DNA of 36,030 bases from assembly GCA_031258135.1 (NCBI GenBank), contig JAIRNG010000014.1:1-36030 (forward strand). Reading direction: 5' to 3'. The stretch comes from Mediterranea sp. (in: CFB group bacteria) (lineage in GTDB: Bacteria; Bacteroidota; Bacteroidia; Bacteroidales; Bacteroidaceae). Under the pieces are notes generated by a model. That model searched no databases. It was not told where the DNA came from and saw only the letters and a program-made list of their open reading frames with translations. Below are positions 16,217-23,974 of this stretch, one piece after another. Position 1 is the first letter of the stretch, and every line of letters starts with the position of its first letter. The position numbers and the translations under genes are program-made.

Positions 16217-18406
16217 TTATAAATAGGTTATGAAGAAGTCTGTCAGTCTGGTGTACAGGTGATAACGGGTGTTTCCGCCATAAATACTGTGATTGCGGTT
16301 GGTGTATAGCTGCATCTCAAACTGTTTGTTTGCCTGTACAAGACATTCACTGTATTCCGCGCAGTTCTGGAAATGTACATTGTCATCGGTCAGGCCGTGT
16401 ACCAGCAACAGGCGTCCGTTTAACCGGTTCGCACGGGTAAAGGCCGATCCGGCTTTGTATCCTTCGGCATTTTCTTTTGGCGTGCGCATGAAGCGTTCAC
16501 TGTATATCGTATCATAATATTTCCAGTCGGTTACAGGCGCAACGGCTGCTCCGGCTTTGAATACCGGCGTACCTTCGCTCATACTCATGATCGCCATGTA
16601 TCCTCCATAGCTCCATCCCCAGATGCCGATCCGGTTCTTGTCTATGTAAGGCAGGCTGCCTAAATGTTTGGCTGCCTCCACCTGATCCTGTGATTCTTTT
16701 ACGCCGAGATTCAGGTAAGTGCACTTCTTGAATGTTTCGCCGCGACCGCCTGTTCCCCGTCCGTCTACACAAGCAACGATATATCCTTTGGCCGTCATAT
16801 AGTTCTCCCAACTCACACCGCCCCAGCGGTCAAGTACCTGTTGGCTGCCCGGCCCGCTGTATTGGAACATCAATACCGGATACTTCTTGCTTGCCGTAAA
16901 ACCGGCCGGTTTCATGATCCAGCCATTCAGGGAAACTCCCTGTGAGGTGTTGAACGTAAAGAACTCCTTAGTTGGTAAATCGTATTGCGCTAACGATTGC
17001 TGCAACGCATTGTTATTAATCAATGTTTTTAATGTCTTGCCGTTATTGTCGTTGATCGTTGTAACGGGAGGCGTTTGCAGATTGGAGAACGTATTGATGT
17101 AATACTTCATCGTACGGCTGAAATGTGCGTCGTTCGTTCCCTGCTTCTCCGACAGTCCGGTCTTTTTCCCTTTTTTGTCTATCTTATAGATAGCCTGGTA
17201 TAACGGGCCTTCTTCGTTGCTTTGGTAGTAGAACGTATCGCTTGACTCATCCCATCCCAGAAAGCCGGTCACTTCGTACTTGCCCTGGGTTACCTGTTTG
17301 ATCAGATTGCCTCCCATGCTATACCAATAGAGATGGGCATACCCGTCTCTTTCACTGACAAAGCTGAAACGATCCGTATAGAATCTGATGTTGTTCAGTG
17401 ATGTTTCGTCAATGTAGTATGGGCTTTCATCGCGAAGAACGAGTTTGCATACGGTTGAGCGCGGGTCGGCAAAGTAAAGGTCGAGCCGGTTCTGGTACCG
17501 GTTCATGGTGACGATAGCCAGCTTGTTCGCATCTTTGGTAAACTTTATGCGGGGGATATAACTGTCGGAATCTACCGGCAGATTCATTTTGCGCGTCACT
17601 TTTGAACGGATGTCAAACGTATGTACCGATACCTTTGAGTTAGGCTCGCCGGCTTTGGGGTATTTGTAGCTGTATGCCCCCGGATACGTATCGAACCGTG
17701 CAAGATGCGGAGCTTGTCCGGCATACGTGTGGAGCCGGAATAGAGGGACTTCCGATTCATCGAAACGGATATAGGCCAGCATTTCACTATTCGCGTCAAA
17801 TTCCAGCGCCTGGCCGAGTCCAAACTCTTCTTCATAGACCCAGTCGGGTACTCCGTTGATGATTTCATTGAATTTACCATCCTCCGTAACTTGTGATTCA
17901 CTGTTCCCATACAGCATCTTCACCAGGAAAATGTTTCCTTCCCGGACAAAAGCGATCATGGCGCCGTCCGGAGAGAAGACCGGCGCTTCCTGAGGCCCTC
18001 CGTCGGTAAGGGTTTCCAACCTGTTGTTCCTGACGGAATAGATGTAGTGCACCGCAGTATACGAACGGCGGTATTTCTGTGTCGTTCCGGTACGGATCAG
18101 GATTTTTGTTTCGTCGGGAGAGAATGTATATCCGTCGAACGTCCTGAAGTTACAGTCTCTGGCGGTCGTTACATCAAAAACTACTCCGACTTCTTCACCC
18201 GTACGGAATGAGTATTTAAGGATCCGGGTTCCTTCCCTGTTCATTCGTGTGTAATGTTCTCCATCGTTCATGGAGACTATACCCCGCAGGCTTTCCGCCC
18301 GGAACTTTCCGTCGGTTATCTCTTTCAGGTTTAAAGGCTGTGTCCCTTGCGCCCGGACAAGGCTGAACAGACAGCAGATCAAAAGGAGGCTACATCTTCT
18401 TTTCAT
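16217..18406 (-). CDS. Dipeptidyl peptidase IV (S9B family serine peptidase)
   Basis: N-terminal propeller, VPDWVYEEEFGLGQALEFD, WGWSYGGYMAIMSMSEG nucleophile elbow, HGLTDDNVHFQN, TNRNHSIYGG. Confidence 0.95.
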   Translation of the reverse strand: MKRRCSLLLICCLFSLVRAQGTQPLNLKEITDGKFRAESLRGIVSMNDGEHYTRMNREGTRILKYSFRTGEEVGVVFDVTTARDCNFRTFDGYTFSPDETKILIRTGTTQKYRRSYTAVHYIYSVRNNRLETLTDGGPQEAPVFSPDGAMIAFVREGNIFLVKMLYGNSESQVTEDGKFNEIINGVPDWVYEEEFGLGQALEFDANSEMLAYIRFDESEVPLFRLHTYAGQAPHLARFDTYPGAYSYKYPKAGEPNSKVSVHTFDIRSKVTRKMNLPVDSDSYIPRIKFTKDANKLAIVTMNRYQNRLDLYFADPRSTVCKLVLRDESPYYIDETSLNNIRFYTDRFSFVSERDGYAHLYWYSMGGNLIKQVTQGKYEVTGFLGWDESSDTFYYQSNEEGPLYQAIYKIDKKGKKTGLSEKQGTNDAHFSRTMKYYINTFSNLQTPPVTTINDNNGKTLKTLINNNALQQSLAQYDLPTKEFFTFNTSQGVSLNGWIMKPAGFTASKKYPVLMFQYSGPGSQQVLDRWGGVSWENYMTAKGYIVACVDGRGTGGRGETFKKCTYLNLGVKESQDQVEAAKHLGSLPYIDKNRIGIWGWSYGGYMAIMSMSEGTPVFKAGAAVAPVTDWKYYDTIYSERFMRTPKENAEGYKAGSAFTRANRLNGRLLLVHGLTDDNVHFQNCAEYSECLVQANKQFEMQLYTNRNHSIYGGNTRYHLYTRLTDFFITYL

Positions 18407-18513
18407 AAAACCGGTTTAAACTTTGTTAGAATCGTAAAAGCATTTGCTGTTCAAAGAACAAGTCCATTCAGTGGTTAACCGGCATGTACCTGATCTTATG
18501 AACGGCAAGTGTG

Positions 18514-18521
18514 CAAAGATA
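18514..18521 (-). promoter_or_regulatory. Putative -7 element (TATCTTTG) of the DPP-IV gene
   Basis: Reverse complement of CAAAGATA, between the susCD terminator and DPP-IV. Confidence 0.45.
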
Positions 18522-18527
18522 ACAAAA

Positions 18528-18558
18528 AACACCTTTATCCGAGGCGGATAAAGGTGTT
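18528..18558 (-). terminator. Rho-independent terminator of the susC-susD operon
   Basis: aacacctttatccg-agg-cggataaaggtgtt, perfect 14-bp stem; on the minus strand it is followed by a T-run (...ggtgttttttgtt). Confidence 0.85.
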
Positions 18559-18572
18559 AAATGGCAAATGAT

Positions 18573-20183
18573 TTAGTATCTATCATTCTGCGACCAATTG
18601 GTATTGGTGTTCAGAATATATGTCGGAACCGGGAAGATACGGCGATAGCGTTCTGTTTTGGCGCTCGGATTGATGATGTGCTTGTAGCCCCAGTCGTCTT
18701 CGAACTTGCCGAAGCGGATCAGGTCGTTGCGCCGCCAGTTCTCGTCGGCAAACTCACGGGCGCGTTCGTCAAGAAGGTCGTCTAATGTCGGGGCTTGAGT
18801 GATTTGCGGAGCATGCACATAATCACGTATCCGGTTGATCAGCGACGTCGGCGTGTCGCCATTCGTGGCGGTGGCGCCGCGCAGGATGGCTTCGGCTTTC
18901 ATGAGCAGGATGTCTGCGTAGCGGAAGATGGGTACGTCGTTACTTTGGTTGCGGGATTGCGCGGCGGTTGTTTTCAAGTCCATATAGAACTTGATGGAGC
19001 GGTAGCCTTGTGAACGGCCGCCATGGGGTGTATTGTCCACCGGCATGGTCTCGTCCAGGCGATCCAGTGTAACGTCTTTCGTTAATGTTACCTGTTGTCC
19101 ATTGACGATCCAGGGGGTGGTTGTCGCTTTGTAGGTGTTCGGGTCGCGGACAAACAGCGGCCCGCCGATGATCTGTTCGTTGCGGTCGTCGCCCGGCAGA
19201 TTGAACTTGTCTGCAAATTCGGGGTTGACGGCGAGGCATCCGCCCACGCTGCTCGGCAGAGTCACGCCATAGAATCCTGTGTTGCCGTTGCGGTGCGTCC
19301 AGAAGCGGGCGTAGGTCATGCCTTGCTGCGTCTCGCGGTCGAAGGGCATGGCATAGATGAAGTCCTTGATGTGCGCACCGTTCTCCGGATTAAACTTAGT
19401 CATGTAGCTGTCCGTCAGGTCGAATTTACCGGAAGCGATGATGTCGTCACATACGGCTACTGCGTCGTTCAGCTTGTTGTTGCTTGCCGCCGGGGTGTAG
19501 GCGGCCACATCGCCGCAGGTATAGACCGCCCAGTTCAGGTAGAGTTTGGCCAGCAGTGCGTCGGCCATCCATCGGGTCGGCTTGCCGTAGGTGGAGATGT
19601 TCACATCGGTGGGCAGCCGGTCTATCACGGCCAGCAGTTCCGATTCGATGAACCGGGCGATATCGGCGCGGGGGGCGCGGTCGATGGCTTCATCTTCCGC
19701 CAGCACGTGGTCCAGCAGGGGTACGTCGCCGTAGCTGTCCATCAATACCCAGAGGTAGTAGGCGCGGACGGCGCGGATTGTCGCCGTAGCGTCGACGCCG
19801 TCTCCTCCCATCTCGTTGATCAGGCTGTTGCAGGTCGTGATTCCCCCTGTGAGACTCTCCCAGTAGCCGATAGCTACATCGTCCGGCGTCCAGCTGTGCA
19901 GCGCTATGTGTATGCGTTCTCCGTTATCGTAATAGTCTGAGCCATTGAACGAGAACGACATGGTTTCGTCGGACGATAGCGTCTGGGCGATGTTGTAGTG
20001 ACGCCCCAGCGGCCCGCGCATGGCGTAGTAGGCATTGGCCGCCTTGGCTTCGGCGGCGAGTTCCGAGTCGGGAAATTCAGTGTATTGCGACTCGATGTTC
20101 ACATCGAGGTCTGTGCAGCTTGCCGCCAGCGCCAGCAGCGCTACTGCCATAAAAGATTGTATATGTTTCGCTTTCATATTCAT
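18573..20183 (-). CDS. SusD/RagB family nutrient-binding outer-membrane lipoprotein
   Basis: Lipobox LAASC; AVRAYYLWVLMDSYGDVPLL; IFRYADILLMKAEAILRG; LLDERAREFADENWRRNDLIRFGKFE; YRRIFPVPTYILNTNTNWSQN. Confidence 0.96.
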   Translation of the reverse strand: MNMKAKHIQSFMAVALLALAASCTDLDVNIESQYTEFPDSELAAEAKAANAYYAMRGPLGRHYNIAQTLSSDETMSFSFNGSDYYDNGERIHIALHSWTPDDVAIGYWESLTGGITTCNSLINEMGGDGVDATATIRAVRAYYLWVLMDSYGDVPLLDHVLAEDEAIDRAPRADIARFIESELLAVIDRLPTDVNISTYGKPTRWMADALLAKLYLNWAVYTCGDVAAYTPAASNNKLNDAVAVCDDIIASGKFDLTDSYMTKFNPENGAHIKDFIYAMPFDRETQQGMTYARFWTHRNGNTGFYGVTLPSSVGGCLAVNPEFADKFNLPGDDRNEQIIGGPLFVRDPNTYKATTTPWIVNGQQVTLTKDVTLDRLDETMPVDNTPHGGRSQGYRSIKFYMDLKTTAAQSRNQSNDVPIFRYADILLMKAEAILRGATATNGDTPTSLINRIRDYVHAPQITQAPTLDDLLDERAREFADENWRRNDLIRFGKFEDDWGYKHIINPSAKTERYRRIFPVPTYILNTNTNWSQNDRY

Positions 20184-20189
20184 TGTGTT

Positions 20190-23100
20190 TTAGAAGTTGA
20201 CATTAATCCCGAACATAAAGGTGCGTGTGCGCGGGTAGGTCTGACGGTTGTCGATGCCCGGCGTTATACCGCCCAGGTTCACTTCCGGGTCGATGCCCTT
20301 GTAGCCGGTGATGGTAAGGAGGTTGTTGCAGGTGGCATAGAAGCGAAGCCCTTTGATGGATTCGTTGATGCGCCCGAAGTTGTAGCCCAGCGTGAGCGAC
20401 GACAGCCGTACGTAGCTGCCGTTTTCCAGATAGCGGTCGGACGGGGCGTGTGCGTTGTTGTCCGTCACGGGATTCCCGTCGGCAATGGAGGCCAGCACAT
20501 TCTTGCCTGCCGTTACATTGCCGATGTTGCTCAGGTAGGCGCGCGATGCGTTCAGTATCTTGTTGCCGAATACGCCTTGGAAGAAGAGGGTCAGCGTCCA
20601 CTTTTTGTAGTCGATGGTGTTGTTCCATCCGGCGTTCAGCCTGGGTTGCGCCGAGCCGGCGGCGGCGCGGTCGTCGTAGAGCGGCTTGTTGGTGGTCACG
20701 TATTCGCCGGTGGCGTTGTCCGTGTAGCGTCCGTCCGCCTGCAGGGTCACGTTGCTTTCAAAGCCGCCCCGGTCTTTGTAGAGGTCGGTCAGGCTGCCCT
20801 CGCCGTAGACATAGAAGTGCGAAACGCCGTCTTTCACTCCGGCCCACTTCCACAGGTAGAACTGGCCGATGGGGCTGCCTTCCATGACCCGTTGGTTGGT
20901 TGCCGTGTTAAATCCCGGCGCATCTACGTTCACCTTGTCGAAGTAGTCTACGGAGTACATGGCGTTGGATAACCTGACGACTTCGTTCTTATTGTGCGAG
21001 AGGTTCAGGGAGGTTTCCCAGGTGAGGTCTTTGGTCTTCACGGGTACTGCGTTGACCGTCAGTTCGACGCCCTTGTTGCTGATCTCTCCTACGTTGGCGG
21101 TGAGCCAGTTGTGTTGGTATTTGGTGGTCGAGACGGCGTAGTCGGCTATCAGGTCTTTCGTCCGTTTGTCGTAGTATTCGATGGTGGCGCTCAGGCGGTT
21201 GTTGAAGAAGCCGAGGTCCAGGCCGATGTTGAACATGCCGGTGCGTTCCCATTTCAGGTCGGGGTTGGCGTTGCGCGTAGCGCCGAGAACGTGGATCTGT
21301 TCGGATTCGCCTGTGGAGGTGAGATGGTCGTACCAGCCGGTTGCGCCGTAGATCTGTGTGGCTGTGAATACGTCGAAGCCCAGCGAGTTGCCGCTGACGC
21401 CATAGCCTGCACGGAGTTTCAGGTCGTCGAACAGGTTGAGGCTTTTGATGAACTCTTCTTCGGAGAGGCGCCAGGCCAGGGAGACGGAGGGGAAGGTAGC
21501 CCAGCGGTTGTTCTTGCCGAAGGCGGATGAGCCGTCGCGGCGGACGGTTGCCTGAAGCAGGTATTTGCTGTTGTAGGCGTAGTTGAGGCGTCCGTAGAAT
21601 GAGATCATGCGCAGGGTGGAGAGCGCCCAGCCTCCCAGGCCGTTCTTGTCGATGTGGTTGGCCATGCCCATGTTGTGGTAGGTCAGTGCGTCGTTGTAAT
21701 ACCCGTAGGTGGTTACCTGGAAGCCGTCGTTGTCGTTGGATTCCTCCCAGGAGTATCCGCCCATCAGTCCCAGCTTGTGTACGGTGTTGAACGTCTTGTC
21801 GTAGTTGAGGTAGGTTTCCAGTATTTTCTTCCTGTACGTCACGGTAGAGCGGTCGGCTCTGCCGTCCATTCCGTTGGCTATCAGGGATTTGGAGGTGTTG
21901 TAATTGCTGTAGATGTTCTGTTCGTTCTGATAGGCCAGGCTCAGGTTATAGACCAGTCCGTCTATGATGTTCAGTGACGCCTTGCCTGTTCCCTGAATGT
22001 GTTTGGCTTCCGTGTCATAGATGTTTTCGTTGATCAGCGCCAGCGGGTTGTAGTTCTGCGAGATGCCGCCGTTCTCGTACCAGCTGCCGTCGTCGTTGCG
22101 GACGGGTACTAATGGGGAGTAGTAGCACATGGCGTCCAGCACGCTTCGTCCCTGGGTGTCCATGGGTATGTTGTGGTGGTTGGTTACGCTGGTGTTGATG
22201 TTGAACGATAGCGTGAGGCGGTCGTTGAGCGCTTTGGTCTGGAGCCAGGCGCGTCCGGTCAGGCGATCCACGTCCGTGCCTTTGATGACGCCCTGCCGGT
22301 CGAGGTAGTTGATGCCGGCGTTGTACGTGGTCTGTCCGGAGCCTCCGCTGATGGACAGGTTGTGGTTGTGGCTGAGGCCGGTGCGTTGCACTTCGTCTTG
22401 CCAGCGGGTGTCGGCGCCCAGGTCGTTGGGCAGCGTGATGCCGCCCGAGGCGGCGTAGCTGCGGAGTTGCGCGGCGTTCATGACGTCGTAGTTCTTCATG
22501 ACGTTGTCCACGGCTACATAGCCGCTGTAGGCAACGCTTGTGTGTCCGGCCTTGCCTTTCTTGGTGGTGACGATGATCACGCCGTTGGCTGCTTTCGAGC
22601 CATAGATGGCGGTTGCCGTGGCATCGCGGAGCACGTCGATGCTTTCGATGTCGTCCGGTGATATCAGGGAGAGGGATATTCCGGGCACGCCGTCGATGAC
22701 GTAGTAGGGTTCCATGGCGGATCCTTCACGCAGGGTGGAAGCGCCGCGCAAGGTCACGGAAGGAGCGGCGTTGGGGTTACTGCTTTGGGTGACGGTCAGC
22801 CCGGGAACTTTGCCTTGCAGCAACTGGGCGGGGTTTGCGTATACGCCCACGTTCAGCTTGTCGGCGCTTACGGTGGTGATGGAACTGGTCACGTCCTTGC
22901 GGGTCATGACGCCATAGCCCACGACGACTACTTCGTCGAGCGTCCGGTTGTCTTCTTCCAGCACGATGTCGATGACGCTGCGGTTCGCCTGTACCGCCTG
23001 CCGGATGAAGCCTATGAAGCTGAAGACAAGGGTTTTACCCCGCTCCGCTTCGATCGAGTATCTACCGTCGATGTCGGTAATAGCGCCGGCGGCGGAGCCT

Positions 23101-23225
23101 TCCACCACGACATTGACCCCGGTCAGCGGGTCGCCTGTCCGGTCGGTCACGGCGCCGGTCACCTTGTTCTGGGCGAACGCCGGGGCGCCGGCCAGCAAGA
23201 GCATAGCAAACAGAATACTTTTCAT
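20190..23225 (-). CDS. SusC/RagA family TonB-linked outer membrane protein
   Basis: Start MKSILFAMLLLAGAPAFAQ; CarboxypepD_reg-like repeat VTGAVTDRTGDPLTGVNVVVEGS; plug VVVGYGVMTRKDVTSSI..IDGVPG..IESIDVLRDATATAIYGSKAANGVIIVTTKKGK; terminal RTFMFGINVNF. The ORF-track start at 23384 is upstream of the signal peptide. Confidence 0.96.
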   Translation of the reverse strand: MKSILFAMLLLAGAPAFAQNKVTGAVTDRTGDPLTGVNVVVEGSAAGAITDIDGRYSIEAERGKTLVFSFIGFIRQAVQANRSVIDIVLEEDNRTLDEVVVVGYGVMTRKDVTSSITTVSADKLNVGVYANPAQLLQGKVPGLTVTQSSNPNAAPSVTLRGASTLREGSAMEPYYVIDGVPGISLSLISPDDIESIDVLRDATATAIYGSKAANGVIIVTTKKGKAGHTSVAYSGYVAVDNVMKNYDVMNAAQLRSYAASGGITLPNDLGADTRWQDEVQRTGLSHNHNLSISGGSGQTTYNAGINYLDRQGVIKGTDVDRLTGRAWLQTKALNDRLTLSFNINTSVTNHHNIPMDTQGRSVLDAMCYYSPLVPVRNDDGSWYENGGISQNYNPLALINENIYDTEAKHIQGTGKASLNIIDGLVYNLSLAYQNEQNIYSNYNTSKSLIANGMDGRADRSTVTYRKKILETYLNYDKTFNTVHKLGLMGGYSWEESNDNDGFQVTTYGYYNDALTYHNMGMANHIDKNGLGGWALSTLRMISFYGRLNYAYNSKYLLQATVRRDGSSAFGKNNRWATFPSVSLAWRLSEEEFIKSLNLFDDLKLRAGYGVSGNSLGFDVFTATQIYGATGWYDHLTSTGESEQIHVLGATRNANPDLKWERTGMFNIGLDLGFFNNRLSATIEYYDKRTKDLIADYAVSTTKYQHNWLTANVGEISNKGVELTVNAVPVKTKDLTWETSLNLSHNKNEVVRLSNAMYSVDYFDKVNVDAPGFNTATNQRVMEGSPIGQFYLWKWAGVKDGVSHFYVYGEGSLTDLYKDRGGFESNVTLQADGRYTDNATGEYVTTNKPLYDDRAAAGSAQPRLNAGWNNTIDYKKWTLTLFFQGVFGNKILNASRAYLSNIGNVTAGKNVLASIADGNPVTDNNAHAPSDRYLENGSYVRLSSLTLGYNFGRINESIKGLRFYATCNNLLTITGYKGIDPEVNLGGITPGIDNRQTYPRTRTFMFGINVNF

Positions 23226-23264
23226 GTTTTCATGTTTTAAATTATACATTCGGTTTTGTCGGAG

Positions 23265-23272
23265 CAAAGTTA
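23265..23272 (-). promoter_or_regulatory. Putative -7 element (TAACTTTG) of susC
   Basis: Reverse complement of CAAAGTTA, ~40 bp upstream of the susC ATG. Confidence 0.45.
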
Positions 23273-23395
23273 TGCCGATGGGACGGACGGCGGGGGGAAT
23301 ATAGTGTAATTCAGGCGGAATATAGTAAAAAGGACGGATGGTCGTATGGCATTTGTCAACGGATCGTGTTATATTTGTGTACAAATTGATTTAAT

Positions 23396-23833
23396 ATGGA
23401 AACATTCGATTTCTCACAAGTTCCTTACGGCTTCGTTGCATGTGCATCGGCCGGTTGTGCCAAAGCCTCTACCTGTCTGCGCCACATCGCGCTGGAGCAT
23501 GCGCCGCTGACATCTCCTTACATGCCCACTCTGACGCCGGCCTTCCTCAAAGCGATGAAGGAGGAATGTACGTATTATCGTTCCGACGTGAAGGTGCGTT
23601 ACGCCAGAGGCTTCACCGGGATTATCGGGCATCTGACCGTAACCGGTTTCAGAGCCTTCAAGGCAAGGTTGATCGGCCGCTACGGACGCAAGTATTACTT
23701 CATGTATCGCAAGGGAGACCGGCCTATAAAACCCGCCGACCAGCAGTACATTATCCACACCGCCCAGGCTTTTGGCCTGCAGCTCGACGACTACTTCGAC
23801 GCGTACTTTGAAGATTATCTGTGGGAAGACTGA
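23396..23833 (+). CDS. DUF6078-like small Bacteroidetes protein
   Basis: FDFSQVPYGFVACASAGCAKASTCLRHIAL; EECTYYRSDVKVRYARGFTGI; GRYGRKYYFMYRKGDRPIKPADQQYI; EDYLW. Confidence 0.6.
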   Translation: METFDFSQVPYGFVACASAGCAKASTCLRHIALEHAPLTSPYMPTLTPAFLKAMKEECTYYRSDVKVRYARGFTGIIGHLTVTGFRAFKARLIGRYGRKYYFMYRKGDRPIKPADQQYIIHTAQAFGLQLDDYFDAYFEDYLWED

Positions 23834-23835
23834 GA

Positions 23836-23938
23836 GTGTCCATAGTTCCCTTGTACCGTAACCGTAGTTCCCTTGTACCGTAACCATAGTTCCCTCGCCG
23901 AGGGAACTATGGTTACCCCGCCAGGGAACTATGGACAC
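23836..23938. repeat. Nested palindromic/direct repeat cluster built on CATAGTTCCCT
   Basis: Outer 16-bp perfect arms (23836-23851 / 23923-23938), inner 18-bp perfect arms around one base (23880-23897 / 23899-23916), and a 22-bp direct repeat (c[a/g]tagttcccttgtaccgtaac). Confidence 0.9.
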
Positions 23939-23974
23939 AGTACAAGTGTCATATCGTTAACTAACCGAACTGCC

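Noticed and set aside
19095-20972. Long plus-strand ORFs 281 aa and 324 aa
   Set aside because: Antisense to SusD/SusC; expected from high GC3 coding sequence.
23226-23384. N-terminal extension of SusC in the ORF track
   Set aside because: The signal peptide MKSILFAMLLLAGAPAFAQ begins at 23225 and a TAACTTTG promoter motif lies inside the extension.
23836-23938. CRISPR array
   Set aside because: Repeat copies are inverted and abutting, with identical 'spacers'; no cas genes.
23873-23974. N-terminal extension of the regulator ORF
   Set aside because: Encoded by the palindromic repeats; a signal-peptide-like start (MKRRILPAFFCLTQALTLFPQG) is at 23975.
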